DNA of 64,000 nt from Polaribacter sp. L3A8 (GCF_009796785.1 NZ_CP047026.1:3454501-3518500), one strand, 5' to 3'. Numbered from the stretch's first letter, positions 23,957 through 33,910 are shown. The notes: generated from the letters alone by a model not told the origin. Translations and numbers: made by a program.

Positions 23957-25975
23957 ATGATATTAAGAAGTACTATAGACCGCATTTTCGAAACTGCAAG
24001 AGTAGAAGAGGTTATTGGCGAATTTGTGGTGCTAAAAAAAGCAGGAAGTAACTTTAAAGGTTTAAGCCCGTTTACAGACGAAAAATCACCTTCTTTTATG
24101 GTGTCTCCCGTAAAACAAATTTGGAAAGATTTTTCTACAGGAAAAGGGGGCAACTCTGTTTCATTTTTAATGGAGCATGAACATTACACCTATCCAGAAG
24201 CATTAAGGTGGTTAGCCAAAAAGTACAATATAGAAATAGAAGAAGCAGAGCAATCATCCGAAGAAAAAGCTCAGATGAATGAACGCGAAAGCATGTTCTT
24301 AGTTTCAACTTTTGCCAAAGACTATTTTAATGATGTAATGCTAAATTCTAATAAAGGAAAAGCGATAGGTTTATCTTATTTTAAAGAACGAGGTTTTACA
24401 GATGAAACCATTACTAAGTTCGAATTAGGATACTGTATTGACGAGTGGGATAATTTTACAAAAGCAGCATTATCAAAAGGGTACGACTTAAAGTTTTTGG
24501 CATCTACAGGATTGACCATTGTAAAAGAAAACAAGCAATTCGACCGTTTTAAAGGTCGTGTAATGTTTCCGATACATTCTATGTCTGGTAGAATTTTAGG
24601 TTTTGGAGGTCGTATTTTAACTGCGGATAAAAAAGCAGCTAAATATTTAAATTCACCAGAAAGTGATATTTACCATAAGAGTAAAATTTTGTATGGATTG
24701 TACCAAGCAAAAAAAGAAATAGCCAAACAAGACAATTGTTTTTTGGTAGAGGGTTATACAGATGTAATTTCTTTTAATCAATCTGGTGTAGAAAATGTTG
24801 TTGCTTCTTCGGGTACCGCTTTAACCCCAGATCAAATTAGATTGGTAAACAGACTGACTAAAAATATTACGGTACTTTTTGATGGAGATGCAGCTGGTAT
24901 TAGAGCTTCCATTCGTGGTATCGATTTAATTTTAGAACAAGGAATGAACGTAAAAGTAGTTCAGTTTCCTGACGGTGAAGATCCAGATAGTTTTGCAAAA
25001 TCAAACTCAAACGCTGAGTTAAAAAAATATTTAGAAGATTCTGCACAAGATTTTATCAACTTTAAAGTATCTCTCTTATTAAAAGATTCTAATAACGACC
25101 CTATTAAAAAAGCAGGCGTAATTAGAGACATTGTAACCAGTATTTCTAAAATACCAGACGGCATTCAACGAGAAGTTTATGTGCAAGAATGTTCTAGAAT
25201 CATGGATATTTCTGAACGCGTTTTGTTTAGTGAATTGGCACAGTTATTAAAAAAAGGAGCGCAAGAAAAAAATAAAGTAAGCAGACAGCAAAACAACACT
25301 CAGCAAAACTCTAATGAGCCACCTCCTGGATATTTTATGGAGCAAGAAAAAGGCAAGATGGGATTGGTAAAAGGTGGCGCTGTTGCGTCTCAAAAAATAG
25401 ATCAACTTTCGATTTTAGAAAATGAAATTATTAAAATTTTACTTTTATACGGAAATGAAGAGGTAGAATTTATTGAAGAAGTAATTCATGTTGATGAAGA
25501 AGGAAGGGAGAAGATAGATACTAGAAAGTATGAAAACACGGTTTCAGCAGAAATTTATGTGCATTTACATGAAGATGAAATAGAATTTTCTAATGCTCTC
25601 TTTCAAGAAATTTATACAGAAATTATTCACCAATTAAATCAGTTAGAAAAATTAGATATTGATGGTTTGATTAATCACAAGAATTCAGAAATATCTACCA
25701 TTGTAACCTCTATTTTAATGGAGAAAGAAAACCCGAATAGACAACTAAGTGATTGGCAAGGACAAAATATAGAAGTAAAATCTGCCCTAGAAGTTTTAGC
25801 AAAAGACGTAAACGATGTGGTGTATAATTTAAGGAGAGTCTTAATCGGTGAAAAAATTGAAGAGTTGATGGATGACGCTGTTAAAAACCAAGGGGCTGCA
25901 ATAGATTTGGAGGTTATTAAAAATTATACAAGCTTAAAAATGAGGCTATTTGAAAAACTAAATAGGGTTGTGTAA
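23957..25975 (+). CDS. dnaG: DNA primase with a zinc-less CHC2 domain
   Basis: Makes RNA primers at the replication fork. The 672 residues start with IDRIFETARVEEVIGEFVVL and the CHC2-type N-terminal domain. All four zinc ligands are replaced: the usual CPFHxEKTPSF is SPFTDEKSPSF (37-47) and KxxxCFGCGxxGN is KQIWKDFSTGKGGN (53-66), so Cys/His become Ser37, Thr40, Asp58 and Thr61. The catalytic TOPRIM part is intact (FLVEGYTDVIS, ASSGTALTPDQIRL, LFDGDAAGIRA). The C-terminal helicase-binding region is long and acidic. It is followed by a possible small ORF. Confidence 0.95.
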   Translation: MILRSTIDRIFETARVEEVIGEFVVLKKAGSNFKGLSPFTDEKSPSFMVSPVKQIWKDFSTGKGGNSVSFLMEHEHYTYPEALRWLAKKYNIEIEEAEQSSEEKAQMNERESMFLVSTFAKDYFNDVMLNSNKGKAIGLSYFKERGFTDETITKFELGYCIDEWDNFTKAALSKGYDLKFLASTGLTIVKENKQFDRFKGRVMFPIHSMSGRILGFGGRILTADKKAAKYLNSPESDIYHKSKILYGLYQAKKEIAKQDNCFLVEGYTDVISFNQSGVENVVASSGTALTPDQIRLVNRLTKNITVLFDGDAAGIRASIRGIDLILEQGMNVKVVQFPDGEDPDSFAKSNSNAELKKYLEDSAQDFINFKVSLLLKDSNNDPIKKAGVIRDIVTSISKIPDGIQREVYVQECSRIMDISERVLFSELAQLLKKGAQEKNKVSRQQNNTQQNSNEPPPGYFMEQEKGKMGLVKGGAVASQKIDQLSILENEIIKILLLYGNEEVEFIEEVIHVDEEGREKIDTRKYENTVSAEIYVHLHEDEIEFSNALFQEIYTEIIHQLNQLEKLDIDGLINHKNSEISTIVTSILMEKENPNRQLSDWQGQNIEVKSALEVLAKDVNDVVYNLRRVLIGEKIEELMDDAVKNQGAAIDLEVIKNYTSLKMRLFEKLNRVV

Positions 25976-26076
25976 CATTAACAAATTGTAAAATAGGGTG
26001 TTTAACCCCATAGCAATAATTTATCATTAGATAGAATTATTGTATATTGCACTCGCAAAAAGAAAATATTGTTACT

Positions 26077-26208
26077 ATGAAAACACTACTACAATTACTA
26101 AAAATTATTCAGTTATTCATTTTGCTACCATTTGAAATATCTAAAGGCTCAAAAAAACGAGCCTATATGAGAATAAAAAAAATGATGGTTGCAGCAAATA
26201 TTCTGTAA
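26077..26208 (+). CDS. Possible small protein (43 aa), amphipathic/basic
   Basis: An ATG ORF of 43 codons between dnaG and a terminator. It begins MKTLLQLLKIIQLFILLPFE, a hydrophobic helix, and continues with a strongly basic tail (SKGSKKRAYMRIKKMM) ending AANIL. A TATATTG box, one T short of the -7 consensus, lies at 26043-26049, and a good terminator hairpin follows at 26212, so a short separate transcript is plausible. It could be a small membrane peptide or a chance ORF; coding is unproven. Confidence 0.4.
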   Translation: MKTLLQLLKIIQLFILLPFEISKGSKKRAYMRIKKMMVAANIL

Positions 26209-26211
26209 TAA

Positions 26212-26247
26212 AAAAAACCTTAATATAGCCAAATTAAGGTTTTTTTT
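26212..26247. terminator. Bidirectional terminator (small ORF / nadE)
   Basis: AACCTTAAT / ATTAAGGTT stem with an 8-base loop, flanked by A7 and T8, located between convergent units. It serves the 26077 transcript on plus and nadE on minus. Confidence 0.88.
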
Positions 26248-26258
26248 ATACAAAAACT

Positions 26259-27047
26259 TTATTTAATATTTTCAGGTATTTTACAAATAGGTATCGGTAA
26301 CATTTTATGTTGGTTAATTCTATTTAGTCTCGTATAAATTTTAAAGACCTCTAGTTCTCTTCCTTTAAAATCACCTTCTAATTTTCCATTCTCTTGCATA
26401 TTCATTGCCCACTCTAGTTCATCGTAAGAAGCGCCAATTTGATCTTCATCTGTTCTACTATCACCAAATAACCCATCTGTTGGTTGTGCTTTTTGTATAG
26501 AATTTGGTACACCTAAAAATGCAGATAATTTATATACTTCAGATTTCATTAAGTCTGCAATTGGACTTAAATCTACACCTCCATCACCATATTTGGTGTA
26601 AAAACCAACTCCAAAATCTTCTACCTTATTACCTGTTCCTGCTACTAAATACCCGTGCAAACCTGCTAAATAGTATAAAGTGGTCATTCTAAGTCTAGCT
26701 CTAGTGTTGGCTAAAGATAAATCTACGGTTGCAGAAGGTTCTGCAGCTGGTAAAACATTTTTAAAATCTTCGAAGGTAGACGTTAAATCTACTTTTACAT
26801 CAGATACATTTTTAAAATTATCTTTTAACTGCGTAATATGTTCTTGTGCTCTAGTTACTTGGCTAGGAGCTTGATGAATAGGCATTTCTACACATAAAGT
26901 AGGGAATCCTGTTTTTGCACATAAAGTGGATGTTAAAGCAGAGTCAATTCCGCCAGAAATTCCAATTACAAATCCTTTTACTTTTGCATTTTCAGCATAT
27001 TCTTTTAACCATTTTATGATGTACTCGGCAACCTTTTCAGTCTTCAT
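26259..27047 (-). CDS. nadE: NAD+ synthase
   Basis: Amidates nicotinic acid adenine dinucleotide to NAD with ATP. The 262 residues consist only of the synthetase domain, with the pyrophosphatase P-loop SGGIDS at 31-36 (VIGISGGIDSALTS), then VAGTGNKVEDFGVGFYTKYGDGGVDL for substrate and ammonia-site binding, and PTDGLFGDSRTDEDQIGASYDELE. No amidohydrolase domain is fused, so it probably uses free ammonia. It is divergent from gldB-gldC, a neighbourhood I recall as conserved in flavobacteria. Confidence 0.95.
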   Translation of the reverse strand: MKTEKVAEYIIKWLKEYAENAKVKGFVIGISGGIDSALTSTLCAKTGFPTLCVEMPIHQAPSQVTRAQEHITQLKDNFKNVSDVKVDLTSTFEDFKNVLPAAEPSATVDLSLANTRARLRMTTLYYLAGLHGYLVAGTGNKVEDFGVGFYTKYGDGGVDLSPIADLMKSEVYKLSAFLGVPNSIQKAQPTDGLFGDSRTDEDQIGASYDELEWAMNMQENGKLEGDFKGRELEVFKIYTRLNRINQHKMLPIPICKIPENIK

Positions 27048-27106
27048 TGATAAACTATTTTAGTATTTTTAGCGTTCTTAAATCTAAAGACTAATATACA
27101 AAGAAT

Positions 27107-28066
27107 ATGAGATTTTATTTTATGAATTTAATGGTTTTATGTGCAATTTTTTCATGTTCTGATAAAAAAAACAATCAAATTGATGTTTCAACCATAAATG
27201 TTGATTTTTCCATAAAAAGATACGAGGTTGATTTTTATAATAGTACTGAAAATAAATTACCAATTCTTAAGAAGAAGTATCCTTATTTGTTTCCAAAAAC
27301 ATTTACAGATAGTTTAGCAATTGTTAAGCTAAATAACAAAGAAGAACAAGAATTATTTAATGAAACTCAAAAGCTATATAAGAATATTCCAGAATTAAAA
27401 ATTGAGCTATTAGATCTTTTTAAGCATATAAAACATTACAATAGGAAGTTTAAAGCGCCTAATGTAGTTACTATGATCTCTAATATAGATTATAAAAGTA
27501 GAGTTATTTATGCAGATAGTTTGCTGTTTATTTCTTTAGATGTTTATTTAGGAAAAACACACAAATTTTATTCAGATTATCCAAAGTATATTAAAGAGAA
27601 TAATACCAAAAATAATATAATTGTTGATGTTGCAAATTCTATAATAGAAAAGCAATTAGTGCCTTTACCTAATAGAAGCTTTATTGGTAAGATGATTCAT
27701 GAAGGAAAAAAAATCTATCTATTAGATATATATTTACCAACTATTTCCGATAAATTAAAAATAAGATATTCAAAAGAAAAAATGGATTGGGCTCTTACAA
27801 ATGAAGAGGATATTTGGAAATATTTTATAGAAAGAAAATTGTTATTTAGTACAGAAACACAACTAAACAAAAGATTTTTGGAGGAAGCTCCTTTTTCGAA
27901 GTTCTATTTGCAAAATGATAATCAATCTCCAGGAAGAATAGGAGTGTGGTTAGGATGGCAAATAGTGAGGTCGTATATGAAAAATAATGATGTATCTTTG
28001 CAAGAATTATTAATAATTGATTCTCAAGAGTTATTCAAAAGATCAAAATACAAGCCTAAAAAATAA
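27107..28066 (+). CDS. gldB: Gliding motility lipoprotein GldB
   Basis: Envelope lipoprotein needed for gliding and type IX secretion in Flavobacterium-like bacteria. The 319 residues start with a short lipoprotein signal (MNLMVLCAIFSCSDKK, lipobox Cys about residue 17). The mature part contains DVSTINVDFSIKRYEVDFYN, YADSLLFISLDVYLGKTHKFY, YPKYIKEN and PGRIGVWLGWQIVRSYM, which match the GldB family and its zinc-metallopeptidase-like fold. The start could also be the Met at residue 6. Its stop overlaps the gldC start (TAATG), showing translational coupling. Confidence 0.93.
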   Translation: MRFYFMNLMVLCAIFSCSDKKNNQIDVSTINVDFSIKRYEVDFYNSTENKLPILKKKYPYLFPKTFTDSLAIVKLNNKEEQELFNETQKLYKNIPELKIELLDLFKHIKHYNRKFKAPNVVTMISNIDYKSRVIYADSLLFISLDVYLGKTHKFYSDYPKYIKENNTKNNIIVDVANSIIEKQLVPLPNRSFIGKMIHEGKKIYLLDIYLPTISDKLKIRYSKEKMDWALTNEEDIWKYFIERKLLFSTETQLNKRFLEEAPFSKFYLQNDNQSPGRIGVWLGWQIVRSYMKNNDVSLQELLIIDSQELFKRSKYKPKK

Positions 28067-28398
28067 TGTCAATAAAACATAATTCACAAATTAATTTCGA
28101 AATTGGTTTAGATGAAAACAAAGTTCCTGAAGAAATTTCTTGGACGGCAAAAGATGGAGATATAAATAAGGAAGCATCCAAAGCTATTATGATTTCTGTT
28201 TGGGATCATAAGAAAAAAGATACTTTACGTATGGATTTATGGACAAAAGATATGCCTGTAGATGAAATGAAACAATTTTATCATCAAACACTAGTTTCTA
28301 TGGCAGATTCTTTTGAGCGTGCAACAGATGATCAAAAAATGAGTGCAACTATGCGAGATTTTTGTGCTTATTTTGCAGAGAAATTAGAGCTGAAATAA
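28066..28398 (+). CDS. gldC: Gliding motility protein GldC
   Basis: A 110-residue cytoplasmic protein of the GldC family, which accompanies GldB in gliding Bacteroidetes and supports but is not strictly essential for motility. Recognisable segments are INFEIGLDENKVPEEISWTA, ISVWDHKKKDTLRMDLWTKDMPVDEMKQFY and FCAYFAEKLELK. Length is as expected. The ATG overlaps the gldB stop by one base. A strong hairpin at 28416 ends the operon. Confidence 0.94.
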   Translation: MSIKHNSQINFEIGLDENKVPEEISWTAKDGDINKEASKAIMISVWDHKKKDTLRMDLWTKDMPVDEMKQFYHQTLVSMADSFERATDDQKMSATMRDFCAYFAEKLELK

Positions 28399-28415
28399 AT
28401 AAAATATCGTTTCAC

Positions 28416-28454
28416 AAAAAAAAGGTTGTTCAATTATTTGAACAACCTTTTTTT
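28416..28454. terminator. Bidirectional terminator after gldC
   Basis: AAAGGTTGTTCAA / TTGAACAACCTTT stem of 13 bp with a 4-base loop, flanked by A and T runs, in a convergent gap. Confidence 0.9.
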
Positions 28455-28529
28455 GTGCTTATAAGATTTTATAAATTCCTTATTTATTCTTTTTAAGAAT
28501 TAAAGTTTTATAAATAGATAATCTATACC

Positions 28530-28563
28530 AAAAAAAAAAGAGACTACATATGTAGTCTCTTTC
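28530..28563 (-). terminator. Terminator after the OmpA gene
   Basis: Palindrome AGAGACTACATATGTAGTCTCT (28539-28560) with an A10 run that becomes a T tract on the minus strand, 20 bases past the stop. Confidence 0.88.
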
Positions 28564-28582
28564 TTTTGATATAAATTATTTA

Positions 28583-30094
28583 CTATTCATCAATTCTTTC
28601 TACAGGTCCAATTGCATCAATTGGTTTAATTTCAACCCTTCTGTTCAATTGTCTTCCGCCTGCATTAGCGTTAGAGAATTTTGGTCTAGATTCACCATAA
28701 CCTTTAGGGCTCAATCTGTCATTAACAATACCTTGTTTAATCATATACTTTCTAACACTTTCTGCTCTTCTTTGAGATAAGTATAAGTTGTATTTATCAC
28801 TATTTCTATCATCTGTATGACCTTCAATAACAAACTTAACATCTGGTATTTTCTTCATTAACATAATAATTTGATCAATAGTACTGTAAGATATTAATTT
28901 AATAACATCACTATTCGTGTCAAAGTAAATACTAGTAGCTAACAATCCAATTTGTTGTGTAATATTAACTGGTGGTACAACTTCTTGTTTAGGACAACCT
29001 CTGTTTTCTACTGGTCCAGGTGTGTTTGGGCATAAATCTTTTACATCCATTACTCCGTCTCCATCTGTATCAACATTTAAAGGACATCCTTCATTTGATA
29101 TTGGACCGTATTCTAAAGGACATTTATCTTTATAATCTGGTAAGCCATCTTTATCTGCATCTACAGCCTGACCATTACCATATACCATTGCTGCTTTAGG
29201 AGTGTTTGGCTCAACATCTAATTGATCCATTACACCATCTCCATCTGTATCAATAATTTTAAATTCTGCACCTGCAGGCTTTTCAACAGCCCAAATGATA
29301 TGTTCTTTTTTCTTTCCTAGTTTTAAAACAACTCCTAAACTAGTAATAAAAAAGTTTTCCCAATTTTGTTTATCAGAAATAGCTGCGTCTAAATGATCTT
29401 CATGATTAAAGTACATTCCTGTTCTAAATTCAAGATCTACTCTTCTACTTATTTTTCTTTTAACACCTAATTGTGCAGATAGAAAAATTGAACTAGCTTC
29501 GTTTACACTATTTCTTTGTGGGTTATAACCAAAATCTGCGTCAGAAATTTTTGTATAAGAACCATCAGGTAATTTATCAAATAAAGCAGAATCGTATTGG
29601 TGGTATCCAACACCAAAGTATCCAGCGATGTTCCATTTACGTGCATCCCTCTTAAAAAGGTTAGAAAAACTTACAATTAAATTTAACTCAGCACCGTAAG
29701 ATCTACCTTCAAATTTCATATCATCTCTAATAACACCATCTGGTACATATAAAAGTTTATAGATACTTGAGAAATATTGTGCTCCACCAGACATTTTATT
29801 ATAGGTAGCTTTAAGTTCTAGTCCTAATATTGGATTAAACATTTTATCTACATAAACATAACCTCCAAAATTCCAGTAATTCTTGTCATCACTGGTACCA
29901 ATAGAGCGTAAATCTCCGTGCATAATAAAATTACTAAAACCACCACCTATTGACCAGGTGTTACTTTCTTTAATAATATCAGTGCTTTTTACCTCTGTAC
30001 TATCTTTGTGAATAATTTTGCCATCATTAGATTGACTAAAAGATTGAGCAATAATAAAAGTGCTAAATAGAATAAATAAATAAATTCTCCTCAT
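28583..30094 (-). CDS. OmpA-family outer membrane protein with TSP3 repeats
   Basis: Outer-membrane anchor to peptidoglycan. The 503 residues have a signal peptide (about 1-20), an N-terminal beta barrel (about 45-255), and three calcium-binding thrombospondin type-3-like repeats (DTDGDGVMDQLDVEPNTP, DADKDGLPDYKDKCP, DTDGDGVMDVKDLCPNTP). A C-terminal OmpA domain follows (about 380-490: IYFDTNSDVIK, VIEGHTDDRNSDKYNLYLSQ, ESVRKYMIKQGI, NRRVEI). Similar proteins are major envelope proteins in flavobacteria. Single-gene unit with its own terminator. Confidence 0.93.
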   Translation of the reverse strand: MRRIYLFILFSTFIIAQSFSQSNDGKIIHKDSTEVKSTDIIKESNTWSIGGGFSNFIMHGDLRSIGTSDDKNYWNFGGYVYVDKMFNPILGLELKATYNKMSGGAQYFSSIYKLLYVPDGVIRDDMKFEGRSYGAELNLIVSFSNLFKRDARKWNIAGYFGVGYHQYDSALFDKLPDGSYTKISDADFGYNPQRNSVNEASSIFLSAQLGVKRKISRRVDLEFRTGMYFNHEDHLDAAISDKQNWENFFITSLGVVLKLGKKKEHIIWAVEKPAGAEFKIIDTDGDGVMDQLDVEPNTPKAAMVYGNGQAVDADKDGLPDYKDKCPLEYGPISNEGCPLNVDTDGDGVMDVKDLCPNTPGPVENRGCPKQEVVPPVNITQQIGLLATSIYFDTNSDVIKLISYSTIDQIIMLMKKIPDVKFVIEGHTDDRNSDKYNLYLSQRRAESVRKYMIKQGIVNDRLSPKGYGESRPKFSNANAGGRQLNRRVEIKPIDAIGPVERIDE

Positions 30095-30163
30095 TTTAAT
30101 TTGATTTTTTGTTTTTAAACAATATAGGGGGAATAATTCCTACAAAAATATAATTTTTTTTTT

Positions 30164-31288
30164 TTAAAAATGCTTTATTAAGTTAACAATTTTAACATAA
30201 TCGACTCTATTATGAACAAAATCCATTTTTGAAACATCTATTACTTGCAAATTTAAGCTTTTTTCTGTTTTGATAAAGTTTTTATATCCATTATGGATTT
30301 GTTTTAGATAATTTGGTTCAATTTTTTGTTCATATTCTCTTCCTCTTTTTTTGATGTTTTCAAGAAGTCGTTCTGTATCTTGATACAAATAAATATATAA
30401 ATCTGGTTTTGTAATTTCTTTATACATTAAATCGAACATTTTACGATATAAAAGGTATTCTTCCTTTTGTAATGTAACTTGTGCAAAAATTAAAGATTTA
30501 AAGATATAGTAATCCGATACAATGAAGTTTTTAAATAAGTCGAATTGTGCTAAATCATCGGTTAGTTGTTGATATCTGTCGGCTAAAAAACTCATCTCTA
30601 ACGGAAATGCATAACGCTCTTTATCTTCATAAAATTTAGGGAGAAAGGGGTTGTCTGCAAAGCGCTCTAATACCATTTTTGCATTAAATTCTTCTGAGAT
30701 CATTTTAACTAAAGAAGTTTTACCTGCACCAATGTTTCCTTCAATAGCCATGTAATTATATTTTTCTGAAATAGGGATTGGTCTTTGTAGTTTCTGATCT
30801 GTTATAGTAATTTCTGATGAATCATCACAATCTTGTAAGCAAGCAGAAATTTGTTTTTTTACTATTGGATGAATAACTGTTGCAGCTATTTCGACTAAAG
30901 GAATCATTACAAACTTTCGTTGTAACATTTTAGAATGTGGAACAATTAATGTTTTAGAAAAAATAATCTCATCATTAAATAACAGAATATCTATATCGAT
31001 GTTTCTATCTTGATATCCTTCTTTAGAAGAACGTTCACGACCTAATTTGTCTTCTATTTTTAAGAGTGAAATCATTAAGATTTCTGGTTCTAGGTTTGTA
31101 GCAACTTTAATACAAATATTAAAAAAATCTTCACCATTAAATCCCCAAGATGGAGTTTTGTAGATGGATGATATTTTTTGAATACCACCAACATTGTCAT
31201 CTATTAAATTAATAGCATTTTGTAGGTTTTCTAGTTTGTTTCCTTGGTTGGTTCCTAGAGATAAATATGTGATATGTTGTATTTTCAT
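30164..31288 (-). CDS. FolK-deoxynucleoside kinase fusion
   Basis: Two enzymes in one 374-residue chain. Residues 1-150 are hydroxymethyldihydropterin pyrophosphokinase (folate synthesis): YLSLGTNQGNKLENLQ, YKTPSWG, KLGRERSSKE, QDRNIDIDILLFND and PHSKMLQRKFVMIPL. Residues 178-374 are a deoxynucleoside kinase: P-loop AIEGNIGAGKTSLVKMI (181-197), LERFADNPFLPKFY, SFLADRYQQ and RGREYEQKI. The fusion is common in Bacteroidetes. It links folate with deoxypurine or pyrimidine salvage; the reason for joining is unknown. It is 100 bases from pnp, separated by a terminator. Confidence 0.93.
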   Translation of the reverse strand: MKIQHITYLSLGTNQGNKLENLQNAINLIDDNVGGIQKISSIYKTPSWGFNGEDFFNICIKVATNLEPEILMISLLKIEDKLGRERSSKEGYQDRNIDIDILLFNDEIIFSKTLIVPHSKMLQRKFVMIPLVEIAATVIHPIVKKQISACLQDCDDSSEITITDQKLQRPIPISEKYNYMAIEGNIGAGKTSLVKMISEEFNAKMVLERFADNPFLPKFYEDKERYAFPLEMSFLADRYQQLTDDLAQFDLFKNFIVSDYYIFKSLIFAQVTLQKEEYLLYRKMFDLMYKEITKPDLYIYLYQDTERLLENIKKRGREYEQKIEPNYLKQIHNGYKNFIKTEKSLNLQVIDVSKMDFVHNRVDYVKIVNLIKHF

Positions 31289-31334
31289 AAAGCGTTACAA
31301 AGAAAATAAAAGCATTTAGATAATTAGCTATAAA

Positions 31335-31368
31335 CAAAAAAAATCGCCAAAATTAATTGGCGATTTTT
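31335..31368 (-). terminator. Terminator after pnp
   Basis: AAATCGCCAA / TTGGCGATTT stem with a 6-base loop and an A8 run giving a T tract on minus, 22 bases past the stop. Confidence 0.88.
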
Positions 31369-31389
31369 ATATATCAATTTAAAAAGAAA

Positions 31390-33624
31390 TTACTCTTCTT
31401 TTCTTGGTTCTCTTGGTTTTCTATCATCACGTCCGCGATTGTCTCTGCTTCTGTTATCACGTCCACCAGAACGTTTGTCATCTCTTGGTGGTCTTGCTAC
31501 ATAACCTTCTGGTTTTGGTAACAATGCCTTTCTAGAAACTTTTTCTTTACGAGTTCTTGGGTCTAAACCAAAGTACTTCACATCAAAAACATCGCCCATG
31601 TTTACTACATCAGTAACGTTTTCTGTTCTTTCCCATGCTAATTCACTAACGTGTAATAAAACTTCATTTCCTGGAGCTTCTACATATTCTACAACGGCAC
31701 CAAAATCTAACATTTTAATTACTTTCACTTCGTAAGCACTGCCAACTTGTGGTTTAAATAACATTGACTCGATACGAGCAATAACTTGTTCTATTCCTGC
31801 TGGGTCTGTGCCTAAAATTTCAATAATTCCTTCTTCAGTTACAGCGTCTTCAGTAATTACAATTGTAGTTCCTGTTTCTTTTTGTAATTCTTGAATATGT
31901 TTACCTCCTGGTCCAATAAATGCACCAATCATATCATTAGGAATACGTCTGTTAATCATTTTAGGAGCATGTGCTTTTACTTCTCCGTTTGCAGTTGCAA
32001 TCGTATCAGTAATTTTACCTAAAATATGTAAACGACCTTCACGAGCTTGTTTTAGTGCATTTACTAAAATTTCGTATCCTAATCCTTTTACTTTAATATC
32101 CATTTGGCAAGCAGTAATTCCTTCTGAAGTACCAGTTACTTTAAAATCCATATCTCCTAAGTGATCTTCATCACCTAAAATATCAGATAAAACAGCATAA
32201 CGATCACCATCAGAAATTAATCCCATAGCAATACCAGATACTGGTCTCGTCATTTTTACACCTGCATCCATTAATGCCATTGTACCAGCACAAACAGTTG
32301 CCATAGAAGAAGAACCGTTAGATTCTAAAACTTCAGATACTACTCTTACTGTATAAGGACAATCTGCAGGAATCATTCCTTTTAAACCACGTTGTGCTAA
32401 ATTACCATGACCAACTTCTCTACGAGATGTTCCTCTTAACGGTCTAGCTTCACCTGTACAAAAAGGAGGGAAGTTGTAATGTAAATAGAAATTTTCTTCA
32501 CCTTCGTAAGATGGCATATCTATTTTCATTGCATCTCTAGATGTTCCTAAAGTTACGGTTGCTAATGCTTGCGTTTCTCCACGAGTAAAGATTGATGAAC
32601 CATGTACTGATGGTAAATAATCTACTTCACACCAAATTGGTCTAATCTCATCAGTTTTACGTCCATCTAAACGTAAACCTTCTGCTAATGTTAATTCTCT
32701 AACTGCACTTTTTTGAGATTTGTTGAAGTATTTTCCAACTAAATCACCGTAATCTGCTAATTCTTCTTCTGTAAATGAAGCTTTTAATTCTTCTTTTACT
32801 TCTGCAAATGCAGTAGTACGTTCTACTTTAGAAGTTCCTTTTTTAGCAATTGCATAACACTTATCGTAAGTAAGTTCATTAATTTTTACTGCTAATTCTT
32901 CATCTTCTCTTTCTCCTTGGTAAATTCTAGTTTCTTTCTTACCAAAAGCTTCTGCTAATTTTACTTGAGCAGCACACTGAATTTTAATAGCTTCATGGGC
33001 AAATTTAATTGCATCTGCCATTTCTTCTTCAGAAATTTCATCCATTTCACCTTCAACCATCATTACAGAATCTGCAGATGCTCCAATCATCATATCGATG
33101 TCAGACTCTGCTAATTGTGCTCTGTTTGGGTTGATTACAAATTCTCCGTTGATACGACCAACTCTTGCTTCAGAGATAGGGCATTCGAATGGAAAATCTG
33201 ATAATTGTATAGCTGCTGATGCTGCTAAACCTGCTAATGCATCTGGCATAACGTCTTCATCATGAGACATTAATTGAATCATTACTTGTACTTCTGCATG
33301 GTAATCTTTTGGAAATAATGGACGTAAAACACGGTCTACAAGACGCATTGTTAAAACTTCTCCATCACTTGGTCTTGCTTCTCTTTTAAAGAAACCTCCA
33401 GGATATCTACCTGCAGCGGCAAATTTTTCTCTATAATCTACTGTAAGCGGTAAAAAATCAACGTCAGATTGTTTGTAGTTAGAAACTACTGTACATAACA
33501 ACATTGCTTTTCCCATTTGAACAACAACAGAACCGTGCGCTTGTTTTGCTAGTTTACCGGTTTCTAATGAGATGGTTCTTCCATCTCCAAGGTCTATAAC
33601 CTCTCTAAATACTTTTGGAATCAT
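31390..33624 (-). CDS. pnp: Polyribonucleotide nucleotidyltransferase
   Basis: Phosphorolytic 3'-5' exoribonuclease of the RNA degradosome. Starting at the ATG at 33624 gives 744 residues; the longer reading adds a His/Asn-rich leader without homology. Two RNase PH domains are visible ([14 protein letters not shown] and [20 protein letters not shown] for the first; [18 protein letters not shown] and [13 protein letters not shown] for the second), then KH ([16 protein letters not shown]) and S1 ([15 protein letters not shown]) domains. A disordered Arg/Asp/Gly tail of about 35 residues follows, perhaps for RNA or partner binding. S15 lies upstream, the usual rpsO-pnp order. Confidence 0.96.
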   Translation of the reverse strand: MIPKVFREVIDLGDGRTISLETGKLAKQAHGSVVVQMGKAMLLCTVVSNYKQSDVDFLPLTVDYREKFAAAGRYPGGFFKREARPSDGEVLTMRLVDRVLRPLFPKDYHAEVQVMIQLMSHDEDVMPDALAGLAASAAIQLSDFPFECPISEARVGRINGEFVINPNRAQLAESDIDMMIGASADSVMMVEGEMDEISEEEMADAIKFAHEAIKIQCAAQVKLAEAFGKKETRIYQGEREDEELAVKINELTYDKCYAIAKKGTSKVERTTAFAEVKEELKASFTEEELADYGDLVGKYFNKSQKSAVRELTLAEGLRLDGRKTDEIRPIWCEVDYLPSVHGSSIFTRGETQALATVTLGTSRDAMKIDMPSYEGEENFYLHYNFPPFCTGEARPLRGTSRREVGHGNLAQRGLKGMIPADCPYTVRVVSEVLESNGSSSMATVCAGTMALMDAGVKMTRPVSGIAMGLISDGDRYAVLSDILGDEDHLGDMDFKVTGTSEGITACQMDIKVKGLGYEILVNALKQAREGRLHILGKITDTIATANGEVKAHAPKMINRRIPNDMIGAFIGPGGKHIQELQKETGTTIVITEDAVTEEGIIEILGTDPAGIEQVIARIESMLFKPQVGSAYEVKVIKMLDFGAVVEYVEAPGNEVLLHVSELAWERTENVTDVVNMGDVFDVKYFGLDPRTRKEKVSRKALLPKPEGYVARPPRDDKRSGGRDNRSRDNRGRDDRKPREPRKEE

Positions 33625-33867
33625 AAATTTTAATTCTAAATTTTTAATTTGTTTGTTGTTGTGTTGTTGTATGTTGTTGCAATGGAAATTCAAGAATGCT
33701 GTTACTATCCTTGATTTTTTTTTCTGCTTTAGCAGAAATAACGGTTAATAATTTAACCTTTTTTATATAGATTCTGTTTGTTAGTCAGAATAAATTACTT
33801 TTTTGATTCCCATGTTTATGGGAAAGACAAATTTACTATTTTGTAGCAAGCTACAAGAGTTTATTGT

Positions 33868-33903
33868 AAAAAAAAAAGAGGCACGTTTATAGAGCCTCTT
33901 TTT
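33868..33903 (-). terminator. Terminator after rpsO
   Basis: AGAGGC / GCCTCT stem with A9 on one side and T5 on the other, 8 bases from the rpsO stop; a readthrough or attenuation point before pnp. Confidence 0.8.
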
Positions 33904-33910
33904 GTAAGAA

